Notes: generated by a model from the letters alone, not told the origin. A DNA stretch of 64,000 bases from Cyprinodon diabolis (GCA_030533445.1 CM060080.1:19297377-19361376), one strand, 5' to 3'. Positions 12,188 through 21,660 are shown, counted from the stretch's first letter. Made by a program: numbers and translations.

Positions 12188-13305
12188 CAGTGTTGGGCAC
12201 GTTACTTTGAAAAAGTAATTAGTTATAGTTACTAGTTACTTCTCCCAAAAAGTAACTGAGTTACTAACTGAGTTACTCCACAATAAAAGTAACTAGTTAC
12301 TAGTAAAAGTAACTATTGAGTTACTTTTGCGTTTCTCGCCCCCGTAACCCTCACCACCCAGCCCCCACCTTCTCGCGGTGTGTTTCCAAAGCCAGCTGAA
12401 TAGAGCGGACGACAAAGACAAGAACCTGCAGAGAGTTTTGCATTTATTGCAACTCAATGTAAATGACATCAGGGGGAACGCGATGTGAAGTCTTTTAACA
12501 GGGAATTCAGATCTGGTGAAATTAATAACAGGGGATGTCTAATTCTGAAATCCTGTTTGTTTGGGTTGTTATAGATACTGCAACATCTATCTATCCATCT
12601 AACTATCTAGATGTATACTCTGTGTGTGACATAAAATATGGATCTCCAACCCTGCCACAAAGGCCATCAAATAATGTTTAAAATAAAAAATACAGTAGGT
12701 TGAGAAGGCAGAGCATCCATCCATCCATCCAGATTTTTCCCTTTCTCCATATAGGCTATCATTTCAGGCTGTTGTCAGGTTAATCATTTGATCGTTCACG
12801 CTCTCCATAGTTCTCCTGTTGCGCAAGCACAGGGCGACTGTTGCGCGCCTTTAGAGAGCATGCGCGTTTCCTGTCGCTTGCGCGGTGACTCGTGCCGCCT
12901 ATACATCACTATAACACTATACATCAGCCATTCTCATCCTCCCTCTCTCATGACAAGGCGCGCACCTCTGGATGACCTAAAAAAATAATCTTTAATATCT
13001 CTTAAACAAAAGTAGCACAAACAATATTTTTTTCTGCACAAATCTGCACTAACGTTGCACTAACCATTCAGTCTATTTGCAGAGTTTTTTGACGTGGGTG
13101 GGGTGTCAGCTTCACGCAGCTGCGCACGAGTCCTATCATGAAAAAAGGTTCATTGTGCGACCTGAGTAACGCGCAGTAACGGGGTGTCTGCAATGGTAAC
13201 TGCGTTATAGTTACAGTCAAAGTAATTAGTTAGATTACTCTTTACTAAAACAAGGTAACAGCGTTAGTAACGCCGTTACTTTCAACGCCGTTAGTCCCAT
13301 CACTG
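12188..13305. mobile_element. Non-autonomous hAT element (CAGTGTTGGG ends)
   Basis: The left end CAGTGTTGGG pairs with the right end CCCATCACTG (one mismatch). An identical 8-bp duplication, CTTAGGAC, lies at 12180-12187 and 13306-13313. The subterminal zones are packed with GTTACT/AGTAAC words, typical of transposase-binding arrays in this very common fish hAT family. No transposase frame remains; the middle carries short (ATCC)n and CpG-rich segments. Confidence 0.9.
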
Positions 13306-13313
13306 CTTAGGAC

Positions 13314-14034
13314 AGTCTTGGATTAATGCATTGCCTTTTTTGGACACAATTACAACAATATGGAAAATTTGAACGTGTTTATTCAACTCCTAGGGAGTTA
13401 CATTCAACACTTTTACATTGCTGATATTGGTCCACACTAGACTGATTTAAAACTATAAAAGCACAAAGAAGCGCAGACCTCTGCCACTAGCAAATTTGAC
13501 CCCATATTATGCCTAACACCTATAGTTAAAACTCACACAGGGGATTTGGATCATTACTAAATATTAATAAATTGTTCATAGGCATGAGACACACCTCTGG
13601 TAAAAAAAAAATAAAAATCCTTAATATCCATTCATATATTTCCAATTGATCCTGCAAACAAACTAAAAAAGTTCCCTTTTCTTATGTGTTTGTTTTCAGT
13701 AAAATACCTACAGACTTTTTGAGTCCGATGCTGAGGCTGATAATATTCACTGCTTCTACCCTCTGTTCTAGGTGGGACCTACATGTTCCGCCAAAAATAT
13801 CTATATGACAAAGTTAGAGAATTGTTTAAAAATTCCTGTATTCAGATTATGATCAGGAACATGACAAAAATATAATAGATTTGTCTTTGGCATGAGGCAC
13901 ACCACAGAAAAATCATAGAAAATCTATAACCACATATCTTAAATATTATGTACCTGAATAATATTGATTTATATGAAATAACTTTAATTTCTTTGAACAT
14001 TTTTTTTTCGTAACTGTCCCTTAATATATGGGTA
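13314..14034. other. No recognisable gene
   Basis: AT-rich unique-looking sequence between the hAT element and the LTR retrotransposon. Only short chance frames are seen. Confidence 0.5.
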
Positions 14035-14039
14035 CTAAT

Positions 14040-14833
14040 TGTCATGAACGGTTTAAGGTTAAACCCACATGCAGAACACAAACGGAGGCTGAGTAAAAGT
14101 TTAACAGAATTTATTGAAATTAGTTTTCACACAAAGACATGAACTGGTTCAGGTACTGGTCCGGGTTGGGTTCACTGATGTCTGCAGAGACGGAGAGTTT
14201 GATTAGCCAGGCAGTCAGATGATTAATTGAGTCTTAAGATAATTCAGAGTCTACCTTGAAGAAGTCCAGGCTTTACTTGTGAGAGAGGGAACCGTTGGGT
14301 CCAGAGACTGTTGGTTCAGCAGAGTGCACAAGCAGCAGCGTCTAGTTTCTGACTTTGAAATGGCAGACCTTGATCAGAGCTTCCAGCTCTTCTCTGAGAG
14401 CAGCAGGAGAAATCCAGATTGGAATCTTCAGGTTTGGCTCACCAGGGCTGGCAGGCAGGTTAAGCTCATCCAGAGCTTCAGACTTGAGACAGGTTTCCTG
14501 TGAGCAAAGACAGAGGCAGATTAGAATCAGGTTTCTCACTTGAGATGACTAAGATTCTTTCAGGTAACAGAGGCTCAGGTTTGCTAACCAAACTAGGTCA
14601 ACACTGCGGCGTTGAAGGAAGGTCTGGCAGCTGCTTATGCAGGGAAGGTTCCTGATGAGCAGACGAGCTCCAGGTGTGCTGGAGGGCTCCAGCCCAGGAG
14701 ACCCACGGCGCACTCTGCTGGAGAAAGGTGGTACATCCCCAGATCCCAACAGTAACCCCAGTCCCTAACAGAAAACAAAAAACAGAAGAGGATCCTCGGC
14801 GCCCTCTGGTGGGCAAGCCTCAGGATCCCAACA
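14040..14833 (-). repeat. 3' LTR of the gag-only element
   Basis: This 794-bp LTR ends in TG...CA and matches the 797-bp copy at 18102. The self-priming core AACACTGCGGC is at 14600-14610. TTTATT (AATAAA on the coding strand) lies about 70 bp from the TGTCATGAA end, as in the other family members. Confidence 0.93.
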
Positions 14834-14847
14834 GAGCCCCCCCCTCA
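14834..14847 (-). promoter_or_regulatory. Polypurine tract
   Basis: On the minus strand this is TTGAGGGGGGGGCTC ending directly against the TGTTGGG start of the 3' LTR. The position and the G run fit the plus-strand primer of an LTR element. The CTC between the purine run and the LTR is slightly unusual. Confidence 0.7.
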
Positions 14848-15120
14848 AGGGCGGATTCCAGACGCCCTCAGAACAGTCCATGAAAAAAAAAGCAAACAAA
14901 AAACAACCCACGCAGGGCAGGCGGAGGGGGCACCAGGCAAGGAGGGCAAGAAACGACAAAAACAGAGTCCAAAACCAAAAACAACCCACCCAGGGTGGGC
15001 GTAGGGGGAACCAGGCAAGGAGGGCAAAAAACAAAAACTTAATCCAGAACAAAAAACGATCCACTTACGGTGGATGAAAGCAAAAAAAAAGCCCAGACGA
15101 TTTCTTAGGCAGAGTCTCAG

Positions 15121-15549
15121 GTAGCCGGCCATGGGACCGGCAGCGGGGCACGCTCTCTGGTGGCCGGCCGTGGGACCGGCAGCGGGGCAGAGTCTCAGGT
15201 GGCCGGCCGTGGGGCCGGCAGCGGGGCAGAGTCTCAGGCGGTCGGCCGTGGGATCGGCGGCGAGGCAGAGGCTCCGGTGGCCGACCGTGGGGCCGGTAGC
15301 GGGGCAGAGTCTTAGATGGCCAGCTGAGGGGCCGAAGACGTGGCAGAGGTTCTGGGGGCCGGCCGAGGGTCCTGTAGCGGAGCAGAGTCTTAGGTGGCCG
15401 GCTGCGGGGTCGGAGGCGAAGCTGACGCTCTGGAGGTCGACTGCGGGGCCGGAGGCGAAGCTGACGCTCTGGAGGTCGACCGCGGGGCCAGAGGTGAAGC
15501 TGACACTCTGGAGGTCGACCGCAGGGCCAGAGGCGAAGCAGCTTCTTAG
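15121..15549. repeat. 39-bp minisatellite, 11 units
   Basis: Exactly eleven 39-bp units with consensus near GTGGCCGGCCGTGGGGCCGG fill 15121-15549. The GC content is far above that of the flanks. Because 39 is a multiple of three, each unit encodes 13 residues in the minus-strand frame and also keeps other frames open. Confidence 0.92.
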
Positions 15550-15605
15550 GAGGATGATCCCCCACTTTCAGTAGGTAGCCCCATGGGGTAGCCTGTCCTC
15601 TCTTC

Positions 15606-16318
15606 AGCGGCTCAGGAACAGGCTCTGAGGTGACCGCCGACTGCGGCTCTGGAACAGGCTCTGAGGTGACCGCCGACTGCGGCTCTGGAACAGGCTCTGA
15701 GGTGGCCGCCGACTGCGGCTCTGCAACAGGCTCTGAGGAGACCGCCGACTGCGGCTCCTGGACTGGAACAGAGGAGACCGCAGACTGCGGCTCCTGGACT
15801 GGAACAGAGGAGACCGCCGACTGCGGCTCCTGGACTGGAACACAGGAGACCACCGATTGCAGCCCGCCGATTGCGGCTCCGGATCAGGAACAGAGGAGCC
15901 CGCCGATTGCGGCTCCGGATCAGGAACAGAGGAGCCCGCCGATTGCGGCTCCGGGTCAGGAACAGAGGAGCCCGCCGATTGCGGCTCCACCTCAGAAACA
16001 GGGGAGCCCGCCGATTGCGGCTCCACCTCAGGAACAGGGGAGCCCGTCGATTGCGGCTCCACCTCAGGAACAGGGGAGCCCGCCGATTGCGGCTCCACCT
16101 CAGGAACAGGGGAGCCCACCGATTGCGGCTCCACCTCAGGAACAGGGGAGCCCGCCGATTGCGGCTCCACCTCAGGAACAGGGGAGACCACCGACTGTGG
16201 CTCCCAATCAGAAACTGAGGAGACCACCGACTGTGGCTCCCAATGAGAAACTGAGGAGACCACCGACTGTGGCTCCACATCAGGAACGGAGGAGACCACC
16301 AACTGTGGCTCCCAATCC
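15606..16318. repeat. 36-bp minisatellite, about 20 units
   Basis: Units of 36 bp (core GATTGCGGCTCC..CTCAGGAACAG) run through this interval with one partial unit near 15857. Sub-blocks differ by a few bases, suggesting stepwise expansion. Each unit encodes 12 residues on the minus strand. Confidence 0.92.
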
Positions 16319-16377
16319 AGCATGGGGGAAACCACCCATGGCAGCAAAGGTTCAGTCTCTGAAGTGGCTTGTGATGC

Positions 16378-16668
16378 TCATAGAGGGCTCCTTGCGGTCA
16401 GTGGCGCCTGTAGAGAGGTCCTAGGAGGGGTAAAACCACATCCTTCGAATTCTGACATCTCTTTAAAGTTCTGCTCAGGGGTCTCTGGACGGCACAGAGC
16501 TAACTCAGGGGTCTCTAGACGGCACAGAGCTAACTCAGGGGTCTTTAGACGGCTAAGAATCGGTTCGGGAGTCTCTTGGCTGCTTGGAGCAGGTTCAGGG
16601 GTCTCTAAACGGCACGGAGTTGACTCAGGGGTTTCAAAACAGCATGGAACTGACTCAAGATGGCTCAC
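16378..16668 (-). pseudogene. 10-residue repeat frame (LETPEPALSR type)
   Basis: This 96-codon minus-strand frame consists of 10-residue units of the form LETPELALCR followed by a short unique tail. It is in the same frame as the 12-residue repeat frame downstream, with only the TGA at 16378-16380 between them. The same 10-residue unit is found in the partial element at 62569-62670, so the repeat was present in their common ancestor. Probably part of one long disordered region of the Gag-linked protein. Confidence 0.5.
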
Positions 16669-16765
16669 GGCTGGCTCAGGGGTCTTTAGACGGCTCAGAC
16701 CTGGCTCAGGGGTCTCTAGACGGCTCAGAGCTGGTTCAGGGGTCTCTAGACGGCTCAGAGCGGGC
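16472..16765. repeat. 30-bp minisatellite, about 10 units
   Basis: Imperfect 30-bp units (CTCAGGGGTCTCTAGACGGC core) run through this interval. One unit near 16655-16675 is shortened. Related units occur at 62569-62670 in the opposite orientation. Confidence 0.88.
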
Positions 16766-16819
16766 TTACGGCGACGCCGTCTCTTATGTCGGGGGAGTCT
16801 TAGAAACTGGGCTAATGAG

Positions 16820-17197
16820 TTAACAGACTGATTCTGGAAACGAGCTATCTGGTGTGCAAGTGGGTTCAGGTGCTGGTTTAGCTGGATTGCTAACAGGTTT
16901 AAGAGTTGGATTACCTGGTTCGTGGACTGGTTCAGACAAAAGGCTAACTGGTGTGCTAATGGATTCAGAGGCTAAACTAACTGGTTGGTAGGGAGATGAA
17001 TGAGGTGGCATAAAGGGGAAGAGATCCTCTCTATCCCAATAGAAAAAGTTCCAGAGGTCCGACTCTTGGATCTGGGGAGCTCTGACTGTAGAAGGTGAGT
17101 ATACTGGACTTATTCTAAGCTTCTTGGTGGATGGTGCTAACTGACGATCATGTAAGTGGTGGCAGAAAATGACCTGACGAAGAGACGGACTGAACAA
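16820..17197 (-). pseudogene. Conserved post-gag linker module
   Basis: This 125-codon frame overlaps the end of gag in another phase. It starts with a segment containing HHLHDRQLAPS, carries a compact aromatic/acidic motif (ESDLWNFFYWDREDLFPF at about residues 41-58), and ends in a proline/serine/glutamate-rich stretch. The partial element on the plus strand has the same module at 62210-62578, in one frame with its gag apart from a TAG, so in this copy one frameshift probably separates gag from it. I do not recognise the motif. It is not a zinc knuckle and not a protease. Position suggests it is the C-terminal part of the ancestral Gag polyprotein. Confidence 0.55.
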
Positions 17198-17990
17198 GGC
17201 TGTACAGAGCTGTACTGGGCAGGACTGCGCTGGACTGCACTGGACTGGACTGGACTGGGCTGAACTGGGCTGAGCTAGGTTGAACTGGTTTCCTAGGTCT
17301 GGGCTTGGCTCTGGCTCGTAGTCTGTGATCTTGATAGATTGCTATGCAGATGAGTTCCTCCAGGGTTGCGGGTTCATCTATTGTCACTAGTTTGTCCCTA
17401 ATTTCTTTATTTAATGCGTTTATGAAGATGTTTTTAAGCATGGCATCACTCCAACCGGAAGTAGCGGCTCTGCCAAGGAAGTCAATCGAAAACTCTTCTA
17501 CGGTTCTATTTTCTTGTTTGAAATTGGACAGACCATGAGACTCAGCTGATATAACGGAACATTTTAAAGTGAATTCTTTTAAAAATTGTTCTAAGGTGCA
17601 GGTTATACTAGATTTAGGAGGAAAATGAATCTCTTTCCACTCGCGGGCTCTATCGGATAACTGTGAGAGGATAAACACTATCTTACTCTCATCGTCAGGG
17701 AAACAGGACGGATTGAGTTCAAAGAACAATTTGCATTGCCACAGAAAACCTTTACAATCACAAGAAAAGCCAGAAAACAATAAGGGACGGAAATCAGTAA
17801 GTGACGGAGCGGATTCTGACCTAAGAAGAGAAATTGACTCCGGAAGTGACAGACGGGGTTCCGAAAGTGACGATACTGGCTCTGACCCATGAGGCGGAGT
17901 TGACTCCGGAACCGGAAGTTGAGCTGGCGCCATGTTAGCGCTTCTCTTGTAGCCTGCTAAATTCAAAAAGGTCTGATCTTTAAACTCCAA
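17148..17990 (-). CDS. Gag capsid-like protein of a sushi/Ty3-gypsy-type retrotransposon
   Basis: Gag packages the element RNA into cytoplasmic particles. The 280-codon frame is open throughout. A proline/serine/glutamate-rich N-terminus (about residues 1-70) is followed by a retrotransposon capsid domain: the F.G....F..QC..F segment (about residues 73-95), LS.RAREW (about 109-115), a central amphipathic stretch, FSIDFLGRAATSGW (about 165-178), and LEELICIAI..D.RLRAR (about 206-224). This order is that of Ty3/gypsy and vertebrate sushi-derived (PEG10/RTL-type) Gags. A CCHC zinc knuckle is not seen. The C-terminus is a serine/valine/glutamine-rich low-complexity run caused by TGGAC repeats. 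The ATG at 17990 gives the longest frame; the internal ATG at 17933 matches the start seen in the second copy at 61383 and may be the real one. Confidence 0.85.
   Translation of the reverse strand: MEFKDQTFLNLAGYKRSANMAPAQLPVPESTPPHGSEPVSSLSEPRLSLPESISLLRSESAPSLTDFRPLLFSGFSCDCKGFLWQCKLFFELNPSCFPDDESKIVFILSQLSDRAREWKEIHFPPKSSITCTLEQFLKEFTLKCSVISAESHGLSNFKQENRTVEEFSIDFLGRAATSGWSDAMLKNIFINALNKEIRDKLVTIDEPATLEELICIAIYQDHRLRARAKPRPRKPVQPSSAQFSPVQSSPVQSSAVLPSTALYSLVQSVSSSGHFLPPLT
17185..17290. repeat. Short TGGAC/TGGGC repeat in the gag 3' end
   Basis: A run of pentamer-like units (TGGAC, TGGGC, TGAAC) encodes the S/V/Q-rich end of Gag. The second copy has the same tract expanded at about 61980-62220 (CAGTC units). 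Confidence 0.7.
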
Positions 17991-18089
17991 ACTGGCGTTT
18001 AACTCACGAAGGGTGAATTGTGTTCCTGGATCTGAATGGCTTGGTCTTCAAACATCTTCCGGGGGTGATCTGCTGGGTTAGATTGTTTG

Positions 18090-18100
18090 GCCGCAGTGTT
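18090..18100 (-). promoter_or_regulatory. Self-complementary primer-binding site
   Basis: One base after the 5' LTR, the minus strand reads AACACTGCGGC. This is not a tRNA 3'-end complement (no TGG start). It is the exact reverse complement of GCCGCAGTGTT, found in the same LTR at 18665-18675 read on the minus strand, about 30 bp downstream of a TATA-like CATAAG. In Tf1 and related sushi elements the first 11 nt of the transcript fold back to prime reverse transcription; the match length here is also 11. Confidence 0.85.
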
Positions 18101-18101
18101 C

Positions 18102-18898
18102 TGTCATGAATGGTTTAAGGTTAAACCCACATGCAGAACACAAACGGAGGCTGAGTAAAAGTTTAACAGAGTTTATTGAAATTAGTTTTCACACAAAGAC
18201 ATGAACTGGTTCAGGTACTGGTCTGGGTTGGGTTCACTGATGTCTGCAGAGACGGATAGTTTCATTAGCCAGGCAGTCAGATGATTAATTGAGTCTTAAG
18301 ATAATTCAGAGTCTACCTTGAAGAAGTCCAGGCTTTACTTGTGAGAGAGGGAACCGTTGGGTCCAGAGACTGTTGGTTCAGCAGAGTGCACAAGCAGCAG
18401 CAGCGTCTAGCTTCTGACTTTGAAATGGCAGACCTTGATCAGAGCTTCCAGCTCTTCTCTGAGAGCAGCAGGAGATATCCAGATTGGAATCTTTAGGTTT
18501 GGCTCACCAGGGCTGGCAGGCAGGTTAAGCTCATCCAGAGCTTCAGACTTGAGACAGGTTTCCTGTGAGCAAAGACAGAGGCAGATTAGAATCAGGTTTC
18601 TCACTTGAGATGACTAAGATTCTTTCAGGTAACAGAGGCTCAGGTTTGCTAACCAAACTATGTCAACACTGCGGCGTTGAAGGAAGGTCTGGCAGCTGCT
18701 TATGTAGGGAAGGTTCCTGATGAGCAGACGAGCTCCAGGTGTGCTGGAGGGCTCCAGCCCAGGAGACCCACGGCGCACTCTGCTGGAGAAAGGTGGTACA
18801 TCCCCAGATCCCAACAGTAACCCCAGTCCCTAACAGAAAACAAAAAACAGAAGAGGATCCTCGGCGCCCTCTGGTGGGCAAGCCTCAGGATCCCAACA
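18102..18898 (-). repeat. 5' LTR of the gag-only element
   Basis: 797 bp, TG...CA. In element orientation it has a TATA-like CATAAG at about 18699-18704, the presumed RNA start at GCCGCAGTGTT (18675 down to 18665) and AATAAA (TTTATT at 18172-18177). That gives a U3 of about 220 bp and a long R-U5. Confidence 0.93.
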
Positions 18899-18903
18899 CT
18901 AAT

Positions 18904-20377
18904 ATTGCGTTTTTTTAAATACAATTGCTAATCTCATTTTACACAGGTCCTTCCTGACAAAAAGATTGAATATTGGTGATTGGACTGATTCAAAATCTGC
19001 TACATAAGAAGCATCCATTTGAAAGTGCCTAGACTTTTTGACTTGGAATTTTGACTTTCAGAGATGCTCCAGTTGAAATTTGGATCACACTATAATCCCC
19101 CAAATAAGTCATCTGCAGTCAATCACATATTCTAGTCTTGGCTAAGCATAAAAACTCACTGTTTAATATTGATTTTGCTGGGGTTTTTTTAGATTTTGGA
19201 ATTGTGTTTTTGAAACCAGTTTTATACACCTGAGTTAAGGATATAATATTTGTTTTAAACGATTTCCTAGTAATTTCTCATACATATTTTTTTTAAAATA
19301 AGAAATAGTTTACCAGCGTAATTCCTATCAGTTCATTTTCTCTTAATAGTAATTAATCTATGTCACTGCTGATGGAAATAATTGACAAAAATCTAAATAG
19401 AATGAAATACAGACACTAAAAATAAAGACATTAAATCCCTTGTCTCAGAAAAAAAATACATTTTGGTAGCACAAAAAATCCTGTCATTCTTCCCTAAATC
19501 TATCAGTGAGCATCTGTTTTTCATTGATAAATAGCTACTATGTAATATGTGGTAGTATAATAGTGGCCAGATGTTATAGACAAAGCTATAAAAATAAAAG
19601 CCAAGTTGTACTAAAACAATAACTGGAAAATCTATATTTATTTAACAGCCTGGCCTGCCTCCACAGATAACATTATTCAAACACACATTGTGATATACCG
19701 CTGTTGGGTTTTTACTGATTTTCCACCTGAACTGACTGAAAGCTTGTTAAATAGGCTGGCTGCAGAGATCACACCTGACCTCTGTCAGTGTCCTCTGCAT
19801 GATGCAACAGTGACAATGTGGTATTCAGCCTCAGTCCTGTGGAGATTTGACCTGTCTACATTCTCGAGATTGCTGCCGTCTCTCCTTTAATGTGACTTCA
19901 TCAATTCTTTCCGTTAAATACAAAGCTGTGACCACTTTTAAAATGAAGAGTGAATCTTTGTGTGCTTGCCAGAACCAGTGGGACGATTTGCTGATCCACA
20001 TCTCCTAGGGTTTCCATTCATTCAGACGCACACTTCTGAAAGTGCTCCACATAACATAGACCCATGGTGTAATGTGCAACTCCAAGATTCTTTTTTTTTT
20101 TTCTAACTGTGTGTTGTGGAGTAACAAAATTATTGCATGATTGCTTATTTTAACTAAGAATTTCTGAAATGGTAACCTGAATCTAAAAAGCTACTGCCAA
20201 AGTTTAAGCCTGATTTCCAAACATCCAAACAATTTAATTAACACATTACAATTAAAATTGTTACACCCTTGCTGCAATCAGAGTTATTAAAAGTACTATT
20301 TAAGTAAAATTTCAACTAGCCATATAAAAAAAAAAGACTACCAAAAGTACAAGTGCTGATTATTCTCCTCAACTCCA
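18904..20377. other. No recognisable gene
   Basis: AT-rich sequence with short chance frames only. No terminal repeats or family resemblance noticed. Confidence 0.5.
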
Positions 20378-20714
20378 TTAAAGGAAAAGTCTGGTCATTA
20401 AGGAATCATCAATGGATCATTATCTATACCTAAAAGTAATACATTTGCGGTGATTTAATCAATTTAGCATTAATCAGTAAAAAAATTAAAACAATAATTT
20501 TTGTTGGGATTACTGACTGGCCGTTTTTGCCCAAATAAAGTAACACCTCACTCCTGACAGCAGTGAAATCATGGTGAGGTAAGCCTAGCGCCATTCTCCC
20601 GCTTTACAATCACAGTCAGTGGGAGCTACTACTGTAGACACACCTGCAACAATTATTTAAGATTTCGAGAGGACTTCACCATTGAAATTCGCGAGAGCTA
20701 TAGTTAAACTGATA

Positions 20715-20790
20715 ATGCCCACATGCATTGTACTTGGAAGTTGTAATACATCAGGTAAAAGAAAAAAAAAATTGTTATTTCACCTTTCCG
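20715..20790 (+). pseudogene. THAP-domain N-terminus remnant
   Basis: From the ATG at 20715 the frame opens MPTCIVLGSC, then a glycine/lysine-rich turn and LLFHLF. This is the start of a C2CH THAP finger: first cysteine pair, basic loop, then FH.FP-like strand. It then breaks, and the second metal pair is not readable. The homologous copy starts at 57631 with MPTFLAVGC and stops sooner. Confidence 0.5.
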
Positions 20791-20838
20791 ATTCCTGATC
20801 TTTCAAGGACAGGTTCATCATTGGATTGCCAAGTTCAA

Positions 20839-21337
20839 AGCTACAGTGTGTAATTTTCAGCAACATCTAACGTCCAGACTGCAGACCGCAGCAACATGAA
20901 CATCTCCCCCCCCACCGATTCTCCCCCCCAACAGTACGGCGAGCATTACGGGACAAAATGTCTTCCATGACGTCCGCATCACCTACCTTCTCAAGTGATG
21001 AGGTTTGTTTACATAGATAATTTTACAGATAGTATTTCATTAGTCTGTGTGTTCAGTACCGTCTCAGTTCATCTCTCTCAACTTGCCGTAGTTACTTTCG
21101 AGCGTAATGGGCGATCTTGCAATCGCTAGTTTGTTGGCTCTGCGCTGCCGTAGCGCAAAGATGTCTGCCTCCATGGCTGCGAGACCCGCTCCTATGTAAT
21201 TATAAATAACGAATTCTAAGGCAACGCAAATATTAAGGTTAAGAGGCTGAGCTCGTAGATGATGATAAATGACATAGTTATGTATAATATATTAAATTTC
21301 TGACTGTATATCCCTGTAATTATTACACACTGTAGCT
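20839..21337. mobile_element. TTAA-flanked MITE, copy 2, nested
   Basis: Same 16-bp ends as copy 1 (AGCTACAGTGTGTAAT). TTAA is present on the right (21338-21341); the left flank is TCAA (20835-20838), one base changed. It sits inside the THAP/TTAA remnant, so it inserted later. Its central bases 21045-21105 differ from copy 1. Confidence 0.8.
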
Positions 21338-21660
21338 TTAAGACGGATGATTTTCCATCGGACTTTTGGCCAGACTAAAAAAACATGTAATATGTAGCCA
21401 ACATTTAAAAGAAGAATGTTTAAGAGATGACCTGGATAACAGTGCATTGTTACAAACACCAGATACAGCACTGGGACTTGCTCAACACCCGATACAACAC
21501 CGTGACATCACAAACCAGTAAGTGGTTCTTTGACAAACACATTCAAATAAAATTACTCTTAATTAAAAAACTTATCATTTATTGAACAATATGTAATAAT
21601 TTCATATTTAAAGTACTTTAGGAAGTTTTAATTCTGAATATGACCAGACTTTTCCTTTAA

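Larger units (their letters stand above)
15065..16347 (-). pseudogene. Repeat-polyprotein frame downstream of gag (12- and 13-residue repeats)
   Basis: Two minus-strand frames cover this part. The upstream frame (16347-15604) is made of 12-residue units of the form PVPEVEPQSAGS. The downstream frame (15853-15065) starts in the same 12-residue repeat and passes without a break into 13-residue, arginine- and proline-rich units of the form GRPPETLPRCRSH before a stop near the polypurine tract. The two frames are offset by one base, with the break in a partial unit near 15857-15866; the downstream part restarts with an in-repeat methionine. A single TGA at 16378-16380 separates this region from the 10-residue repeats upstream in the same frame. 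I infer one ancestral reading frame now holding one stop and one shift. No known domain; the protein would be disordered, first acidic then basic. Confidence 0.55.
14040..18898 (-). mobile_element. Complete gag-only, self-primed Ty3/gypsy-type LTR retrotransposon
   Basis: The element is 4859 bp and read on the minus strand. It begins and ends with near-identical LTRs and is flanked by perfect 5-bp target duplications CTAAT at 14035-14039 and 18899-18903. In element order it has a 5' LTR (18898-18102), a primer-binding site one base later, gag (17990-17148), a linker module, three coding-phase minisatellites, a polypurine tract and a 3' LTR (14833-14040). No protease, reverse transcriptase, RNase H, integrase or chromodomain fits in the 3.3-kb interior or is visible in any frame. 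It should therefore be non-autonomous, mobilised by pol of a relative elsewhere. The LTRs differ at about ten positions plus a 3-bp indel by eye, so the insertion is fairly recent. Confidence 0.93.
20382..21656 (+). mobile_element. Kolobok-like (THAP/TTAA) DNA transposon remnant
   Basis: The ends AGGAAAAGTCTGGTCAT and ATGACCAGACTTTTCCT (apart from a base or two) form inverted repeats. Both are flanked by TTAA (20378-20381 and 21657-21660). Inside, the frame starting at 20715 reads like the beginning of a THAP zinc finger. TTAA duplication together with a THAP protein is the hallmark of the Kolobok superfamily, although P-type elements also carry THAP. About 500 bp of its length is the nested MITE at 20839-21337. 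No transposase catalytic region remains. A second, end-eroded copy lies at 57312-57995. Confidence 0.65.

Noticed and set aside
14342..14816. Short frames repeated at 14.3-14.8, 18.4-18.9, 42.0 and 60.3 kb as a conserved small gene
   Set aside because: They recur only because they lie within copies of the family-1 LTR, on either strand and in several phases.
15606..16318. 36-bp repeats resembling a CRISPR array
   Set aside because: Units are contiguous without unique spacers, are GC-rich coding-phase repeats inside an LTR element, and the genome is animal.
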